Positions 42,059 to 54,417 of a stretch of DNA of 64,000 nt are shown one piece after another. The notes beneath the pieces were generated by a model. That model ran no database searches. It was not told the origin of the DNA and worked only from the letters and a program-made list of their open reading frames with translations. A program made the translations under genes and the position numbers. How positions within the stretch are numbered: the stretch's first letter is position 1; every line of letters begins with the position of its first letter. The stretch comes from Sporosarcina sp. P33 (GTDB lineage Bacteria > Bacillota > Bacilli > Bacillales_A > Planococcaceae), in assembly GCF_002077155.1 (NCBI RefSeq), contig NZ_CP015027.1, positions 2,520,501 to 2,584,500 of the forward strand, given 5' to 3'.

Positions 42059-43804
42059 ATGAGTGCTGAAGTACAAGAAATGCAGACTGCAGCTATGCCG
42101 AAGGAACAATCCAAAACCAAACCCGCAGATGGTTCTGCAATTTTAATTCAATCGCTTAAAGAACAAAATGTTGAAATAATCTTTGGATATCCTGGAGGTG
42201 CCGTTCTTCCAATTTATGATGCGCTATATAACGATCCGATTCCGCACGTATTAGCACGTCATGAACAAGGCGCTATCCATGCGGCGGAAGGATATGCACG
42301 GGTATCCAGAAAAACTGGCGTTGTTATTGCCACATCCGGACCGGGTGCAACAAACTTAGTGACGGGAATCACTGATGCCATGATGGACTCTCTGCCATTA
42401 GTTGTTATAACCGGCCAAGTGGCAAGCACAGTCATTGGATCGGATGCGTTCCAGGAAGCGGATATTATCGGTATTACACAGCCTATTACCAAACATAACT
42501 ATCAAGTGCAAAGCGTGTCGGACATCCCGCGCATCATGCGTGAAGCATTCCATATTGCTTCCACTGGAAGACCGGGGCCGGTTGTTGTCGATATTCCGAA
42601 AAACGTCGCAACAGATATCTTTGTTCCTGTCGAAAAAGAAGACAAAGAAGTGAATTTGCCTGGATATCAGCCAACGACTACACCTAATTATCTGCAAATT
42701 CAAAAAGCCGCAAAAGCTCTGTCAAGTGCAAAAAAACCAATGATCCTTGCGGGAGCAGGTGTACTGCATGCAGGCGGTACAGCGGAGCTGAAAGAACTTG
42801 TCGAAACACATCGTATTCCGGTTGTTAATACGCTGCTTGGCTTAGGCACAATCCATGGCGATCATGAATTATTCTTCGGAATGGCAGGAATGCACGGAAC
42901 AGCTACTGCAAACTATGGATTGAGTGAATGTGATGTACTGTTGAACGTTGGCGCTCGTTTTGACGACCGTCTGACAGGCAATCTGGAATCATTCCTTCCT
43001 AATGCACGCGTGATCCATGTGGATATAGATCCAGCTGAAATTGGAAAGAACGTCCCAACTGAAATCCCTCTTGTATCCGATGCAAAAGAAGCACTTGCTG
43101 CCTTGCTGAAAGCAGATTTTAAATCACCTGATACAGCAGAGTGGGTAGAATACTTAAAGGGATTGGATGCACAATATCCGCTTTGGTATGAAACAGATGA
43201 AGATGCGCTGCTGCCGCAGCAGGCGCTTGAGATCGTCCATCGCCTGACAGAAGGGGATGCTATCGTCACTACAGATGTCGGGCAGCACCAGATGTGGACA
43301 GCACAGTACTATCGTTTCAATAATCCGGATAACTGGGTAACATCCGGCGGACTTGGAACAATGGGCTTTGGTTTCCCGGCTGCAATCGGTGCGCAGCTTG
43401 CAAGACCGAAAGATCGTGTCATTGCAGTTGTTGGAGATGCCGGTTTCCAAATGACAGCACAGGAACTTTCACTTCTTCAAGAAATGCGTCTTCCGGTCAA
43501 GGTCATCATCTTGAATAACGGTGCACTTGGCATGGTGCGCCAGTGGCAAGAAACATTCTACGAAGAACGTTACTCTCAGTCACTTGTCCCAGTGCAGCCG
43601 GACTTCATCAAACTTGCGGAAGCTTATGATCTAAAAGGGTACCGCATCAACAATTTAGAAGAAGCGGAAAAAGTATTTGCAGAGGCGCTGCTGTCTGACG
43701 AACCGGCCCTGATCGACTGCCGTGTGAAACAGCGTGAAAACGTCTATCCAATGGTGGCGCCAGGGAAAGGATTACAAGATATGATTGGAGTGAGTCCTCA
43801 GTGA
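42059..43804 (+). CDS. ilvB: Acetolactate synthase large subunit
   Basis: A 581-residue thiamine-diphosphate enzyme. It condenses pyruvate with pyruvate or 2-oxobutyrate, the first step to valine/leucine or isoleucine. Key parts are the catalytic glutamate in [14 protein letters not shown] near residue 71, FDDRLTGN of the FAD-binding domain, and the ThDP motif [18 protein letters not shown] near 460 that ends in [21 protein letters not shown] precedes the ATG, just after the T-box terminator. Its last codons overlap ilvN by four bases, giving coupled translation. Confidence 0.97.
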   Translation: MSAEVQEMQTAAMPKEQSKTKPADGSAILIQSLKEQNVEIIFGYPGGAVLPIYDALYNDPIPHVLARHEQGAIHAAEGYARVSRKTGVVIATSGPGATNLVTGITDAMMDSLPLVVITGQVASTVIGSDAFQEADIIGITQPITKHNYQVQSVSDIPRIMREAFHIASTGRPGPVVVDIPKNVATDIFVPVEKEDKEVNLPGYQPTTTPNYLQIQKAAKALSSAKKPMILAGAGVLHAGGTAELKELVETHRIPVVNTLLGLGTIHGDHELFFGMAGMHGTATANYGLSECDVLLNVGARFDDRLTGNLESFLPNARVIHVDIDPAEIGKNVPTEIPLVSDAKEALAALLKADFKSPDTAEWVEYLKGLDAQYPLWYETDEDALLPQQALEIVHRLTEGDAIVTTDVGQHQMWTAQYYRFNNPDNWVTSGGLGTMGFGFPAAIGAQLARPKDRVIAVVGDAGFQMTAQELSLLQEMRLPVKVIILNNGALGMVRQWQETFYEERYSQSLVPVQPDFIKLAEAYDLKGYRINNLEEAEKVFAEALLSDEPALIDCRVKQRENVYPMVAPGKGLQDMIGVSPQ

Positions 43805-44319
43805 AACGAATCATTACAGTAACAGTAATTAATCAGAGCGGTGTCTTAAATCGTGTAACGGGACTTCTTATGAAGCGCCAATTCAATATTGAGAGTATTA
43901 CTGTAGGAGCTACGGAACAGCCGAATAGATCAAAGATGACATTCCAAGTTCACGTAGAAGATGAAAATAAAATCGAACAACTTGTAAAACAGCTGCAGAA
44001 GCAGATTGATGTTATTACAGTGAAAGATATAACTGACAAAGCAATCGTTTTGCGTGAGCTGGCGCTTGTAAAGGTGATCTCACCTCCACAGATTCGCTCT
44101 GAAATGAACAGTATTGTAGAACCTTTCCGTCCGACTATAGTCGACTCAGGAAAGAATGTTGTAACGTACCAAGTAACGGGTGACCCAGATAAAATCGAAG
44201 CATTTATCGATTTGCTGAAACCATATGGCATCAAAGAACTAACACGAACTGGCGCAACCGCCTTTGCGCGTGATATGCAAAAAGTTCAAGCACCACAGTT
44301 ATCTATTTTAAAACAGTAA
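43801..44319 (+). CDS. ilvN: Acetolactate synthase small (regulatory) subunit
   Basis: A 172-residue regulatory subunit. The N-terminal ACT domain (about 1-75) begins [20 protein letters not shown], where the loop residues bind valine for feedback inhibition; a C-terminal domain binds the large subunit. Family length is normal. The start is GTG at 43801, overlapping the ilvB stop, with GGAGTGAG eleven bases upstream. It is next to ilvC, 27 bp on. Often named ilvH. Confidence 0.95.
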   Translation: MKRIITVTVINQSGVLNRVTGLLMKRQFNIESITVGATEQPNRSKMTFQVHVEDENKIEQLVKQLQKQIDVITVKDITDKAIVLRELALVKVISPPQIRSEMNSIVEPFRPTIVDSGKNVVTYQVTGDPDKIEAFIDLLKPYGIKELTRTGATAFARDMQKVQAPQLSILKQ

Positions 44320-44334
44320 TTCACACACACTTAG

Positions 44335-46909
<2,575 letters not shown>

Positions 46910-46977
46910 GCATCAAAAACCAAAGGGATAGAGTATTCGATCGAGTGATACGAGATTGATCAAGGAGGAGAAGTTCT

Positions 46978-48078
46978 ATGGAAAAGAAAGTAGCAGTATT
47001 ACCCGGTGACGGCATAGGACCCGAGGTAGTGGCAGAGGCAGTCAGAGTTTTGGAAGTGATCGGCAGACGCTTTAATCATACATTCCATACAGAATATGGA
47101 TTGATTGGCGGAGCAGCAATTGATGAGAAAAATGATCCGCTTCCTAAAGAGACAATTGAGTTATGTGAATCAAGTGACGCTATTCTCCTGGGGGCAGTGG
47201 GCGGACCGAAATGGGATCAAAACCCGTCTGAACTGCGTCCGGAAAAAGGGTTGCTTGCAATACGTAAACATTTTGATCTATTTGCGAACCTTCGTCCTGT
47301 TGCAGCTGTGCCTTCTTTGATCCAGGCTTCTCCTTTAAAAGAAGAAATCGTCAAAGACGTGGACATGATGATTGTTCGGGAATTAACCGGCGGATTATAC
47401 TTTGGTAAACCGAGCCGCCACACAGATCAATCAGCTGTTGACACACTTGTGTATACGCGTGAAGAAATCGAACGTATTGTCGACAAAGGTTTTGAACTGG
47501 CCCGCCTTCGTAAAGGCAAAGTAACTTCTGTGGACAAAGCGAATGTGCTCGAATCCAGTAAGCTTTGGAGAAAAATCGTTGAAGAGAAGAAAGCAGAATA
47601 CCCTGATGTGGAAGTGGAACACCAGCTGGTGGACTCTGCAGCGATGAAATTAATTACGAACCCTGCATATTTCGATGTAATCATTACAGAGAATATGTTT
47701 GGAGATATTTTGAGTGATGAAGCATCCGTCATTACAGGATCACTTGGATTATTGCCTTCAGCAAGTGTCCGCGCAGACGGATTAGGATTGTATGAGCCAG
47801 TGCACGGTTCAGCTCCGGATGTGGCAGGACAGGGAATCGCAAATCCGGCGGCCACAATTCTGTCAGTTGCTATGATGCTGAAGTATTCATTTGGATTGGA
47901 AACAGAAGCAGCAGCTGTTGAAAAAGCGGTTAACACTGTATTTGAAGAAGGTCACTTCACGGCAGATTTGGCTGGTAAAGACCAGCGTGCGCTGACGACA
48001 AAAGAATGGACAGATAAAATTGTGGATGAACTGGATCTTCAGTTCGTTTCCAACAGTATTATGTATTCATATATCTAA
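46978..48078 (+). CDS. leuB: 3-isopropylmalate dehydrogenase
   Basis: A 366-residue NAD-dependent dehydrogenase that oxidises and decarboxylates 3-isopropylmalate to 2-oxoisocaproate. Substrate residues lie in LLAIRKHFDLFANLRP; the family signature NMFGDILSDEASVITGSLGL is near residues 239-258; VHGSAPDVAGQGIANP contacts NAD. AAGGAGGAG precedes the ATG at 46978. The last residues (VDELDLQFVSNSIMYSYI) extend a little past the expected end. A 141-bp gap with short hairpins separates it from leuC. Confidence 0.96.
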   Translation: MEKKVAVLPGDGIGPEVVAEAVRVLEVIGRRFNHTFHTEYGLIGGAAIDEKNDPLPKETIELCESSDAILLGAVGGPKWDQNPSELRPEKGLLAIRKHFDLFANLRPVAAVPSLIQASPLKEEIVKDVDMMIVRELTGGLYFGKPSRHTDQSAVDTLVYTREEIERIVDKGFELARLRKGKVTSVDKANVLESSKLWRKIVEEKKAEYPDVEVEHQLVDSAAMKLITNPAYFDVIITENMFGDILSDEASVITGSLGLLPSASVRADGLGLYEPVHGSAPDVAGQGIANPAATILSVAMMLKYSFGLETEAAAVEKAVNTVFEEGHFTADLAGKDQRALTTKEWTDKIVDELDLQFVSNSIMYSYI

Positions 48079-48219
48079 AAATTTTGACAATATAATCTCG
48101 GCCTGACTGGCATCATAGGGCATACCGAACTTGGTGAGCCCTTTGTGCACAGGGCAGACTGGGTAATGGATTAAGGGCTGAACAGATATTCTGGAAACGG
48201 CTTGGAAGGAGAAACAATT

Positions 48220-49632
48220 ATGGCAAAAACAATTATAGAAAAAATTTGGGATCAGCATATAGTACATGAAGAAGAGGGAAAGCCGGATCTATTATACATC
48301 GATCTTCATCTGATTCATGAAGTGACATCACCGCAGGCATTTGAAGGCCTGCGTCTGGCAAACCGCAAAGTGCGCAGACCGGATCTGTGCTTTGCGACAA
48401 TGGATCATAACGTTCCGACAAAAAATTTGCCGGTCATTAATGATCCGATCGCCAAAAAACAAATTACGACTCTTGAAAAAAACTGTGAAGAGTTTGGGGT
48501 ACAATTGGCTGACATGGAGCACCCCGATCAGGGAATTGTGCATATTATCGGTCCTGAACTTGGATTAACACAGCCGGGAAAAACGATTGTTTGCGGTGAC
48601 AGTCATACTTCTACACACGGAGCATTCGGTGCTATTGCGTTTGGTATCGGAACAAGTGAAGTAGAACACGTATTGTCCACACAAACACTTTGGCAAAGCA
48701 AACCAAAAACAATGGAAATCCGTGTAACAGGAAAGATTGGTTTTGGGGTGACAGCTAAAGACATCATTCTTGCGATTATTTCAAAGTTTGGAATTGGTGT
48801 CGGAACAGGTCATATCGTCGAATATACAGGCGAAGCAATTCGTGCACTGTCAATGGAAGAACGAATGACGATTTGTAATATGTCCATCGAAGCAGGAGCG
48901 AAAGCTGGTTTGATCGGTCCTGATGAAACAACAATTAACTACTTGCGCGGACGCCGTTATGCTCCTCAGGGTGAAGAGTTTGAAGCTGCGGCTGAACGCT
49001 GGCTTGCGCTAAACACGGACGAAGGCGCAAAGTTTGATCAGGTGCTTGAAATCGATGCAGAGGAAATCGAGCCTTTCGTTACATGGGGAACGAACCCATC
49101 CATGGGATCCGGTATATCGGCAAGTATCCCTACGTCTGCGGATTATACTTCCGAAACAGATAAATCAGCACTTCGCGCGGCGCTGGACTACATGGGTCTT
49201 AAAGAAGGAATGCCGCTGACAGATATAGAAATTCAGCATGCATTCATTGGTTCATGTACGAACGCACGTCTGAGCGATTTGGAAGCGGCAGCAAGTGTCG
49301 TAAAAGGCAAACATGTACATCCTTCCGTGACGGCAATCGTCGTTCCTGGTTCACGTACTGTGAAAAAACAGGCAGAAGATATCGGTCTTGATAAAATCTT
49401 CATTGATGCAGGCTTTGAGTGGAGAGAATCAGGATGCAGTATGTGTTTAGCAATGAACGACGACGTGGTGCCTGCGGGTGAACGCTGTGCATCCACATCC
49501 AACCGAAACTTTGAAGGACGCCAAGGTGCGGGTTCACGTACACATCTAGTCAGCCCATCCATGGCCGCAGCGGCAGCAATTGCCGGACATTTCGTAGACG
49601 TCCGTAAAATCCAGGCCGCTGTGCATAATTAA
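48220..49632 (+). CDS. leuC: 3-isopropylmalate dehydratase large subunit
   Basis: A 470-residue aconitase-family subunit. With leuD it isomerises 2-isopropylmalate to 3-isopropylmalate. Iron-sulphur ligand cysteines are in [16 protein letters not shown] and [30 protein letters not shown] is conserved near residue 127. ATG at 48220 is chosen for its AAGGAG site; the longer in-frame start lacks one. leuD follows after 14 bp. Confidence 0.97.
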   Translation: MAKTIIEKIWDQHIVHEEEGKPDLLYIDLHLIHEVTSPQAFEGLRLANRKVRRPDLCFATMDHNVPTKNLPVINDPIAKKQITTLEKNCEEFGVQLADMEHPDQGIVHIIGPELGLTQPGKTIVCGDSHTSTHGAFGAIAFGIGTSEVEHVLSTQTLWQSKPKTMEIRVTGKIGFGVTAKDIILAIISKFGIGVGTGHIVEYTGEAIRALSMEERMTICNMSIEAGAKAGLIGPDETTINYLRGRRYAPQGEEFEAAAERWLALNTDEGAKFDQVLEIDAEEIEPFVTWGTNPSMGSGISASIPTSADYTSETDKSALRAALDYMGLKEGMPLTDIEIQHAFIGSCTNARLSDLEAAASVVKGKHVHPSVTAIVVPGSRTVKKQAEDIGLDKIFIDAGFEWRESGCSMCLAMNDDVVPAGERCASTSNRNFEGRQGAGSRTHLVSPSMAAAAAIAGHFVDVRKIQAAVHN

Positions 49633-49646
49633 GGAGGGATATTCAG

Positions 49647-50231
49647 ATGGAACCAATTAATAAAATAGAGAGTGTTCTCACTCCATTAGATAAAAATAAC
49701 GTAGATACAGACCAGATTATCTCAAAAGAATTCCTGAAGCGTATTGAGCGCACGGGATTCGGAAAATATTTATTTTACCACTGGCGCTTTAATCCAGATG
49801 GCACAAAAAACGAAGATTTCGTGCTGAATGATCCGCGATATGACGGCTCAACTATTTTGGTGGCACATGAAAACTTTGGCTGCGGTTCATCCCGTGAGCA
49901 TGCGCCGTGGGCAATTTTGGATTACGGTTTCCGTGTAGTCATCGCACCGAGCTTTGCTGATATTTTCTATAGCAACTGCTTTAAGAATGGGATTCTGCCT
50001 ATTAAGCTCTCCGTAGCAGAAATTGATGAGTTTTTACAAAAAGGCAAAGAAGCACCTTATAAATTGACGGTCAGCCTGGAAGATCAAACGGTAGCGGGCG
50101 AGGACGGTTCTGAATATAGTTTTGATATTGACCCGTACTACAAAAAAATGTTGCTGAATGGCTGGGATGAGATATCTCTGACGTTCCAATACGAGGATAA
50201 AATTTCAGAGTACGAACAAAAACACGCATAA
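49647..50231 (+). CDS. leuD: 3-isopropylmalate dehydratase small subunit
   Basis: A 194-residue partner of LeuC. It supplies the swivel domain with the substrate loop: LDKNNVDTDQIISKEFLKRI at the N-terminus and the ENFGCGSSREHAPWAI motif near residue 72. AAGGAGG precedes the ATG. It is the last gene of the ilv-leu operon; the original operon terminator lies immediately downstream but has been split by an insertion sequence. Confidence 0.97.
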   Translation: MEPINKIESVLTPLDKNNVDTDQIISKEFLKRIERTGFGKYLFYHWRFNPDGTKNEDFVLNDPRYDGSTILVAHENFGCGSSREHAPWAILDYGFRVVIAPSFADIFYSNCFKNGILPIKLSVAEIDEFLQKGKEAPYKLTVSLEDQTVAGEDGSEYSFDIDPYYKKMLLNGWDEISLTFQYEDKISEYEQKHA

Positions 50232-50288
50232 TGTAAAACGGTTCATTAGACTGACCTAGCGATATGAGACACATATAAAACACCATGA

Positions 50289-51125
50289 TTAGGCTGCTTT
50301 GACACCATATTTTATCGGTGTCAGGTAGCCTAATTTTTCTTGGATACGTTCTTCATTATAATAATTTAAATAGGCAATTACTCGTTCAACTACAATATTA
50401 TTGCGTAATGAATTAAATTTAACGTATTGAAATTCTTCAGATTTCAGACTCGAATGAAATGATTCAATCACCGCATTGTCCCAACAGTTTCCTCGACGTG
50501 ACATGCTGCCGATCAGGTCGTTATCCTTGATATAGGCTTGATACGCGTATGACGTATACACACTCCCTTGATCCGAATGTATAATCACTCCTGTGGGGTG
50601 GTTTCTCGCAGCTAGTGCCGCCTTTAATGTGTCAATTACGAGTGGTGTCTGTTGATGGTCGTATAATTTGTAAGCAACAATTTCATTATTGTATAAATCC
50701 ATAATGGTTGAAAGATATTTTGTCGTACTACCATACTGGATATAGGTGATGTCGGTTACCCACTTCTGATTCGGTTCACTAGCTGTGAAATTACGTTTAA
50801 GAAGATCTGGGGCAATTATGATACTTTCCCCTTGAGATTTCCACTTTCGTTTAGGCTTGATACGACACTGTAAGTTATGCTTTTGCATGAGGCGTTGAAC
50901 CGTATTGCGATTCAATTCTATGTTGTATTCCTGCTTTAGAAATGCTTTGATTTTTCTATGTCCATTCCGATATTTAGTGCGTTTACACAATTCTATAATA
51001 GCCTCCTCTTCCACTGAAAGAGACTTATCCGTTTCCTCCAGACGCCACCTATAGTAGGTAGCTCGTGGTACTCCTAATGCGGATAAAATGGCTGTTATTG
51101 TATACTTCTTTTTTAGTTTTTCCAC
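50289..51125 (-). CDS. IS3-family transposase OrfB (DDE catalytic domain)
   Basis: A 278-residue catalytic part with an intact DDE triad: WVTDITYIQYGS, VIIHSDQGSVYTS, and NAVIESFHSSLKSE. An N-terminal helix-turn-helix precedes (ALGVPRATYYRWRLEETDKS). The GTG at 51125 is the first start, but the frame remains open upstream to the A-AAA-AAG site. OrfB is in the -1 frame relative to OrfA. The active transposase is probably the OrfAB fusion made by ribosomal frameshifting. Confidence 0.92.
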   Translation of the reverse strand: MEKLKKKYTITAILSALGVPRATYYRWRLEETDKSLSVEEEAIIELCKRTKYRNGHRKIKAFLKQEYNIELNRNTVQRLMQKHNLQCRIKPKRKWKSQGESIIIAPDLLKRNFTASEPNQKWVTDITYIQYGSTTKYLSTIMDLYNNEIVAYKLYDHQQTPLVIDTLKAALAARNHPTGVIIHSDQGSVYTSYAYQAYIKDNDLIGSMSRRGNCWDNAVIESFHSSLKSEEFQYVKFNSLRNNIVVERVIAYLNYYNEERIQEKLGYLTPIKYGVKAA

Positions 51126-51136
51126 AATCTGCAGAA

Positions 51137-51454
51137 CTATTTCTTTCTCAATCTCCTTTCGATCTCCATGTACTTTTTTAGAATCTCATTCTCCATTTTT
51201 AAATGAGACATCTGTCGTTCTTTCTTGTCCGCTTCACTCGAAAGTTCTGGCCCATGACCGAAGGTATATTGTTTACCTATCGGTTGATCAAAACGATATA
51301 TTTCATTTGCACGATACCATCTCATCCAGGTTTCAATCTGGGATTTATTTTTGACTCCGTGCTTCTCCATAATTTCTTTAGTTGTTAATTCCCCACTCAA
51401 TTTATCTTTGACAACTGCCCATTTTACTTCGCTTGAATATACGTTTTTGCCCAC
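51137..51454 (-). CDS. IS3-family transposase OrfA (DNA-binding)
   Basis: A 105-residue protein: helix-turn-helix (LTTKEIMEKHGVKNKSQIET) then a leucine-zipper-like helix (MSHLKMENEILKKYMEIERR). It binds the IS ends. GTG at 51454 follows CGGAGGTG; longer frames reach into the IS end and have no ribosome site. The slippery heptamer A-AAA-AAG in the codons for L-K-K near residue 93 allows a -1 shift into OrfB. Confidence 0.9.
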   Translation of the reverse strand: MGKNVYSSEVKWAVVKDKLSGELTTKEIMEKHGVKNKSQIETWMRWYRANEIYRFDQPIGKQYTFGHGPELSSEADKKERQMSHLKMENEILKKYMEIERRLRKK

Positions 51455-51794
51455 GCAAAAACACCTCCGTTGTAAGTACTTTTTACAAGTGTACCACTTC
51501 GAAGGTGTTTTATATTGTCTCAAAAATTTAGGTTAGCCCACATCGCTTTCTGAGCGTGAACCGTTTTTTTGCATGTTTGTAAAATTCGCAGTATAAAAAC
51601 GATGTGTAATGAAGGAATTACAGAAACTTTGAAACTTTATTCGAATTTATGCGTCTGTACGGCGGGCGAGGATAAATTAGGAAATCATTCATTTTACAGC
51701 GGACAGCCAAATAAAATGGCGGTTATGCTATAATTGTCGAAGTAAACCGCATACTAAAATGGAGAAAAACAAAAATTGGAGTTGATTTAAAAAC

Positions 51795-54062
51795 ATGTTG
51801 ACCGGATCGAAAAAGAGAATATTCGCGGTTGCGGGTTCTCTTCTTATTGCACTGTTCGTCTTATTCACTTTTCTTCCGTATGATGCGAAGGCGGAAACAG
51901 TGGACCAGCGCTTTTCTGACATCAGCAATGCGTACTGGGCTAAAGATGAAGTAACTCAACTCGTGGAAGAGGGAATTATTAATGGTTATCAAGATTTGCA
52001 GTACCGTCCGGGGATCAGTATCAAACGGGGACAGGCAGCAAACTTACTGACCGCCGCGCTAAAGTTGCCCGAAGCACCGTATCAGCCGATATTTAAAGAT
52101 GTCAGTTCGAAATCTTCCCACTTGCGGGGTGCCATGTCTACTTATCAAGAGGGCATATTTAAAGGTAAGCCGGATGGCAATTTCGGAGTCAGCGATGAAC
52201 TGACGCGTGAGCAAATGGCGAGCGTGCTGGTGAATGCATTTAAACTGAAGGATACAGGTGAAGAAGTTCGCTTCACAGATGAACATAAAATCAGTGAATC
52301 GCACAGATACGGCGTAAAAGTTCTTATGCAGCATGGCATTACAACGGGTAAAGAAGATGGATCATTCGCTCCGAAACTCCCGGTTAACCGTGGTTCATTC
52401 GCCGTATTTTTACATAGAGCAATGATTCAGTCAGGATTGCTTGAAAAAAAGCAGCCGATTACGTTCAATAAAACACAAACTATGGGGAAATTCGAGCCCA
52501 TCCGTTTTAATCAATTTTTGACAGAAGTGCCATTGACAAAAGAAGGACAGACGTACTTGCGCTCCAACCACTTCCTGTCATTAGCTGCAAAACGTGTAAA
52601 ACCCCATGGACATGCTACGGACCATGAATACGTCTATGGCGTCAGTGACAGAAAGAACACAAGAGTCACTGTAACGAAACGTGAATTGCCAAACGGTGAT
52701 TATTTTACATTTGTAGAGCTGCGCAATCCTGACCGTTTGCCGCTCCGTGTTGATTTCGTACGAATCGATGAAGGGGTTACAGCGAACAAGATGGAGCGTT
52801 TCGACAAATTCCCAATGAAAAAAGATATTGACGATACATTCGGATTTGATATTGCAACTTCCCCTGTCGGTGTCCTGGAAACTGTTTCACAGCAAGGCAC
52901 CGGACAGCAAATGATTTCAAAAATGTACCGCTCCCGCGATCTGGAGATGAAGTACCGAAATGGTGCCATCAGCCGTACGCGTGAACTGTATGACGAACAA
53001 GAAACGTACAGCAATATCGTAATGGGGAATAACCGTGTATCCGTGTTTGAACTGCATTCAAGAGGATATGACATCGTTGACCATTGGTATCTGGCATCCG
53101 ATCAGAAGCTGTTCTCAACAAGTGAAAGACTGGATTCCTGGCTGCGTGAATCCGTCGCGAATTATAAAAAGCGGAATAAATGGTATACAGCCAATGGACC
53201 GTATAATAAAATGGCAACGACCATCGAACCGATGCCCGCTTCAGGACGCGGGTACGGACGGAATTTACTTCTTGTAAAAGAAGACCGTGTCATGCTGCTC
53301 TATAACCAGACAGAAGAACGCTACTACGAAGATATTCTGCATAACGCGTTTACGAACCTGTCTATTTTCAGGGGCAATAAAACGTATTGGGAAACTGAAG
53401 TAACGAGTACGTATCTGCAGCATTTATACAACTTCACGGCACCATTCGTCGATACGCGCTTCAATGAGCAAATTGCATTATTCCTTTATAACGGCGGGAG
53501 TGCATTTGGCCATAAAGATTACAACGAAGGTTTGCGCAACTATGCTAACCTGCTGGTGCAGCAGCATAAAAAAGGCAATGTGAATGCGTTATCTTCTACT
53601 GCCTATTATATTCCGGATTACTTCCCGGCTAAACAGCAGGTGAAGACCCACACATCAATGAACCACTTGCTTGGCGGCATGAACATCCTTCTGCTTGCCT
53701 TCCAGGAGTTCAAAGATCCAGTGTACTTGGAAAATGCGAGCGCAATTGAAAAAGCCATTCGCTTTGAAGAGAAAAAGTGGACGCGTTCTAACGGGGATAT
53801 TTGGTATAAGCGTGCGCCGAACGGTCAATTCTCAGGAACGGACTATGTTCATTTGACATTGGAAGACTTGATTCATTCCTATGAAATGTGGATGCAAGTC
53901 GACCAGTCGAAAGCGAAAGTATTCGAGCGGATGATTAAATCGAAGGCAGGCTATTTAAACAGTACGAAAAAAGGGTATACGACAAAAATTAAAAAGGGAC
54001 TGGAACGCATCAACATGTCCAATCTGCTGCCGGCAGGTCCCGAATATACAGATGCATTGTAA
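51795..54062 (+). CDS. Exported protein with three N-terminal SLH domains and unknown C-terminal domain
   Basis: A 755-residue surface protein. Signal peptide about 1-33 (RIFAVAGSLLIALFVLFTFL). Three SLH domains follow (about 38-90, 95-150 and 155-215: FSDISNAYWAKDEVTQLVEE, then VRFTDEHKISESHRYGVKVL). From about 225 a long region has no motif I recognise. Residues about 500-755 look alpha-helical with paired helices (FNEQIALFLYNGGSAFGHKD, HLTLEDLIHSYEMWMQVDQS), somewhat like helical-toroid enzymes acting on polysaccharides, but no catalytic residue can be named. GGAG is 13 bp before ATG 51795, which is long. It stands alone. Confidence 0.8.
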   Translation: MLTGSKKRIFAVAGSLLIALFVLFTFLPYDAKAETVDQRFSDISNAYWAKDEVTQLVEEGIINGYQDLQYRPGISIKRGQAANLLTAALKLPEAPYQPIFKDVSSKSSHLRGAMSTYQEGIFKGKPDGNFGVSDELTREQMASVLVNAFKLKDTGEEVRFTDEHKISESHRYGVKVLMQHGITTGKEDGSFAPKLPVNRGSFAVFLHRAMIQSGLLEKKQPITFNKTQTMGKFEPIRFNQFLTEVPLTKEGQTYLRSNHFLSLAAKRVKPHGHATDHEYVYGVSDRKNTRVTVTKRELPNGDYFTFVELRNPDRLPLRVDFVRIDEGVTANKMERFDKFPMKKDIDDTFGFDIATSPVGVLETVSQQGTGQQMISKMYRSRDLEMKYRNGAISRTRELYDEQETYSNIVMGNNRVSVFELHSRGYDIVDHWYLASDQKLFSTSERLDSWLRESVANYKKRNKWYTANGPYNKMATTIEPMPASGRGYGRNLLLVKEDRVMLLYNQTEERYYEDILHNAFTNLSIFRGNKTYWETEVTSTYLQHLYNFTAPFVDTRFNEQIALFLYNGGSAFGHKDYNEGLRNYANLLVQQHKKGNVNALSSTAYYIPDYFPAKQQVKTHTSMNHLLGGMNILLLAFQEFKDPVYLENASAIEKAIRFEEKKWTRSNGDIWYKRAPNGQFSGTDYVHLTLEDLIHSYEMWMQVDQSKAKVFERMIKSKAGYLNSTKKGYTTKIKKGLERINMSNLLPAGPEYTDAL

Positions 54063-54068
54063 GGAAAG

Positions 54069-54104
54069 AACACCATCTCCGCAAGTTGGAGATGGTGTTT
54101 TTTA
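54069..54104 (+). terminator. Terminator after the SLH gene at 51795
   Basis: AACACCATCTCC pairs perfectly with GGAGATGGTGTT (54088-54099), then TTTT. Confidence 0.9.
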
Positions 54105-54180
54105 ATGGATAAAGCCGGCAGTAGATAGGGCAGACAGACAATGGTTTTTGAGTTTATTTCATGGGGCGCCTGGCAGGTGA

Positions 54181-54322
54181 ATGAGCGGTGAACGAAGGGT
54201 TATGATCGCTTGGCGGGTTTTACTGATCGGTTAGGAGAGGCTATTGATCGCTTGATTGCTTTAATGATCGGTGAACAGTTATGTATGAGCGCTTGCTAAG
54301 TTTATTGAGCGGATGGGCTGGC
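54181..54322 (-). repeat. Degenerate array of a 42-bp-period repeat, about three units
   Basis: Units start at 54201, 54242 and 54284 with TATGATCGCT, TATTGATCGC and TATGAGCGCT, and each carries TGATCGG or TGAGCGG about 20 bp later. TATGATCGCTTGGC here is the exact inverse of GCCAAGCGATCATA in the array at 58299. It lies between two convergent terminators. Confidence 0.75.
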
Positions 54323-54372
54323 TTGCATTCGGACAGAGCAGGCGAATAGGCATTTGTCCGGAAACCGGTCCA

Positions 54373-54408
54373 TAAAAATACCCCATTTCCAGTGTAGGGA
54401 AATGGGGG
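54373..54408 (-). terminator. Terminator of the SLH-glucosaminidase gene
   Basis: CCCCATTTCC with GGAAATGGGG; on the minus strand the stem is followed by ATTTTTATG. Confidence 0.8.
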
Positions 54409-54417
54409 AGCCGGATA

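Larger units (their letters stand above)
50247..51540 (-). mobile_element. IS3-family insertion sequence (IS150-like), 1294 bp
   Basis: The ends TAGACTGACCTA at the left and the inverse of TGGGCTAACCTA at the right continue into TGAGACA and ATATAAAACACC on both sides, about 36 bp of imperfect inverted repeat. CAT occurs directly before (50244-50246) and after (51541-51543), a 3-bp target duplication typical of the group. It encodes OrfA and OrfB on the minus strand with a slippery A-AAA-AAG at 51173-51179. Both frames are open, so it could be active. Confidence 0.92.
50235..51570 (+). terminator. leu operon terminator interrupted by the insertion sequence
   Basis: Left arm AAAACGGTTCA (50235-50245); right arm TGAACCGTTTT with further T (51557-51570). 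Removing the IS and one CAT copy rejoins a stem whose inner part adds CGCT (51544-51547) with AGCG (51553-51556). The 11-bp outer stem is exact. Confidence 0.8.

Noticed and set aside
50265..51522. Shorter IS boundaries at the TGAGACA ends
   Set aside because: Homology of the ends continues outward for about 18 bp, and only the longer ends give a matching 3-bp duplication.
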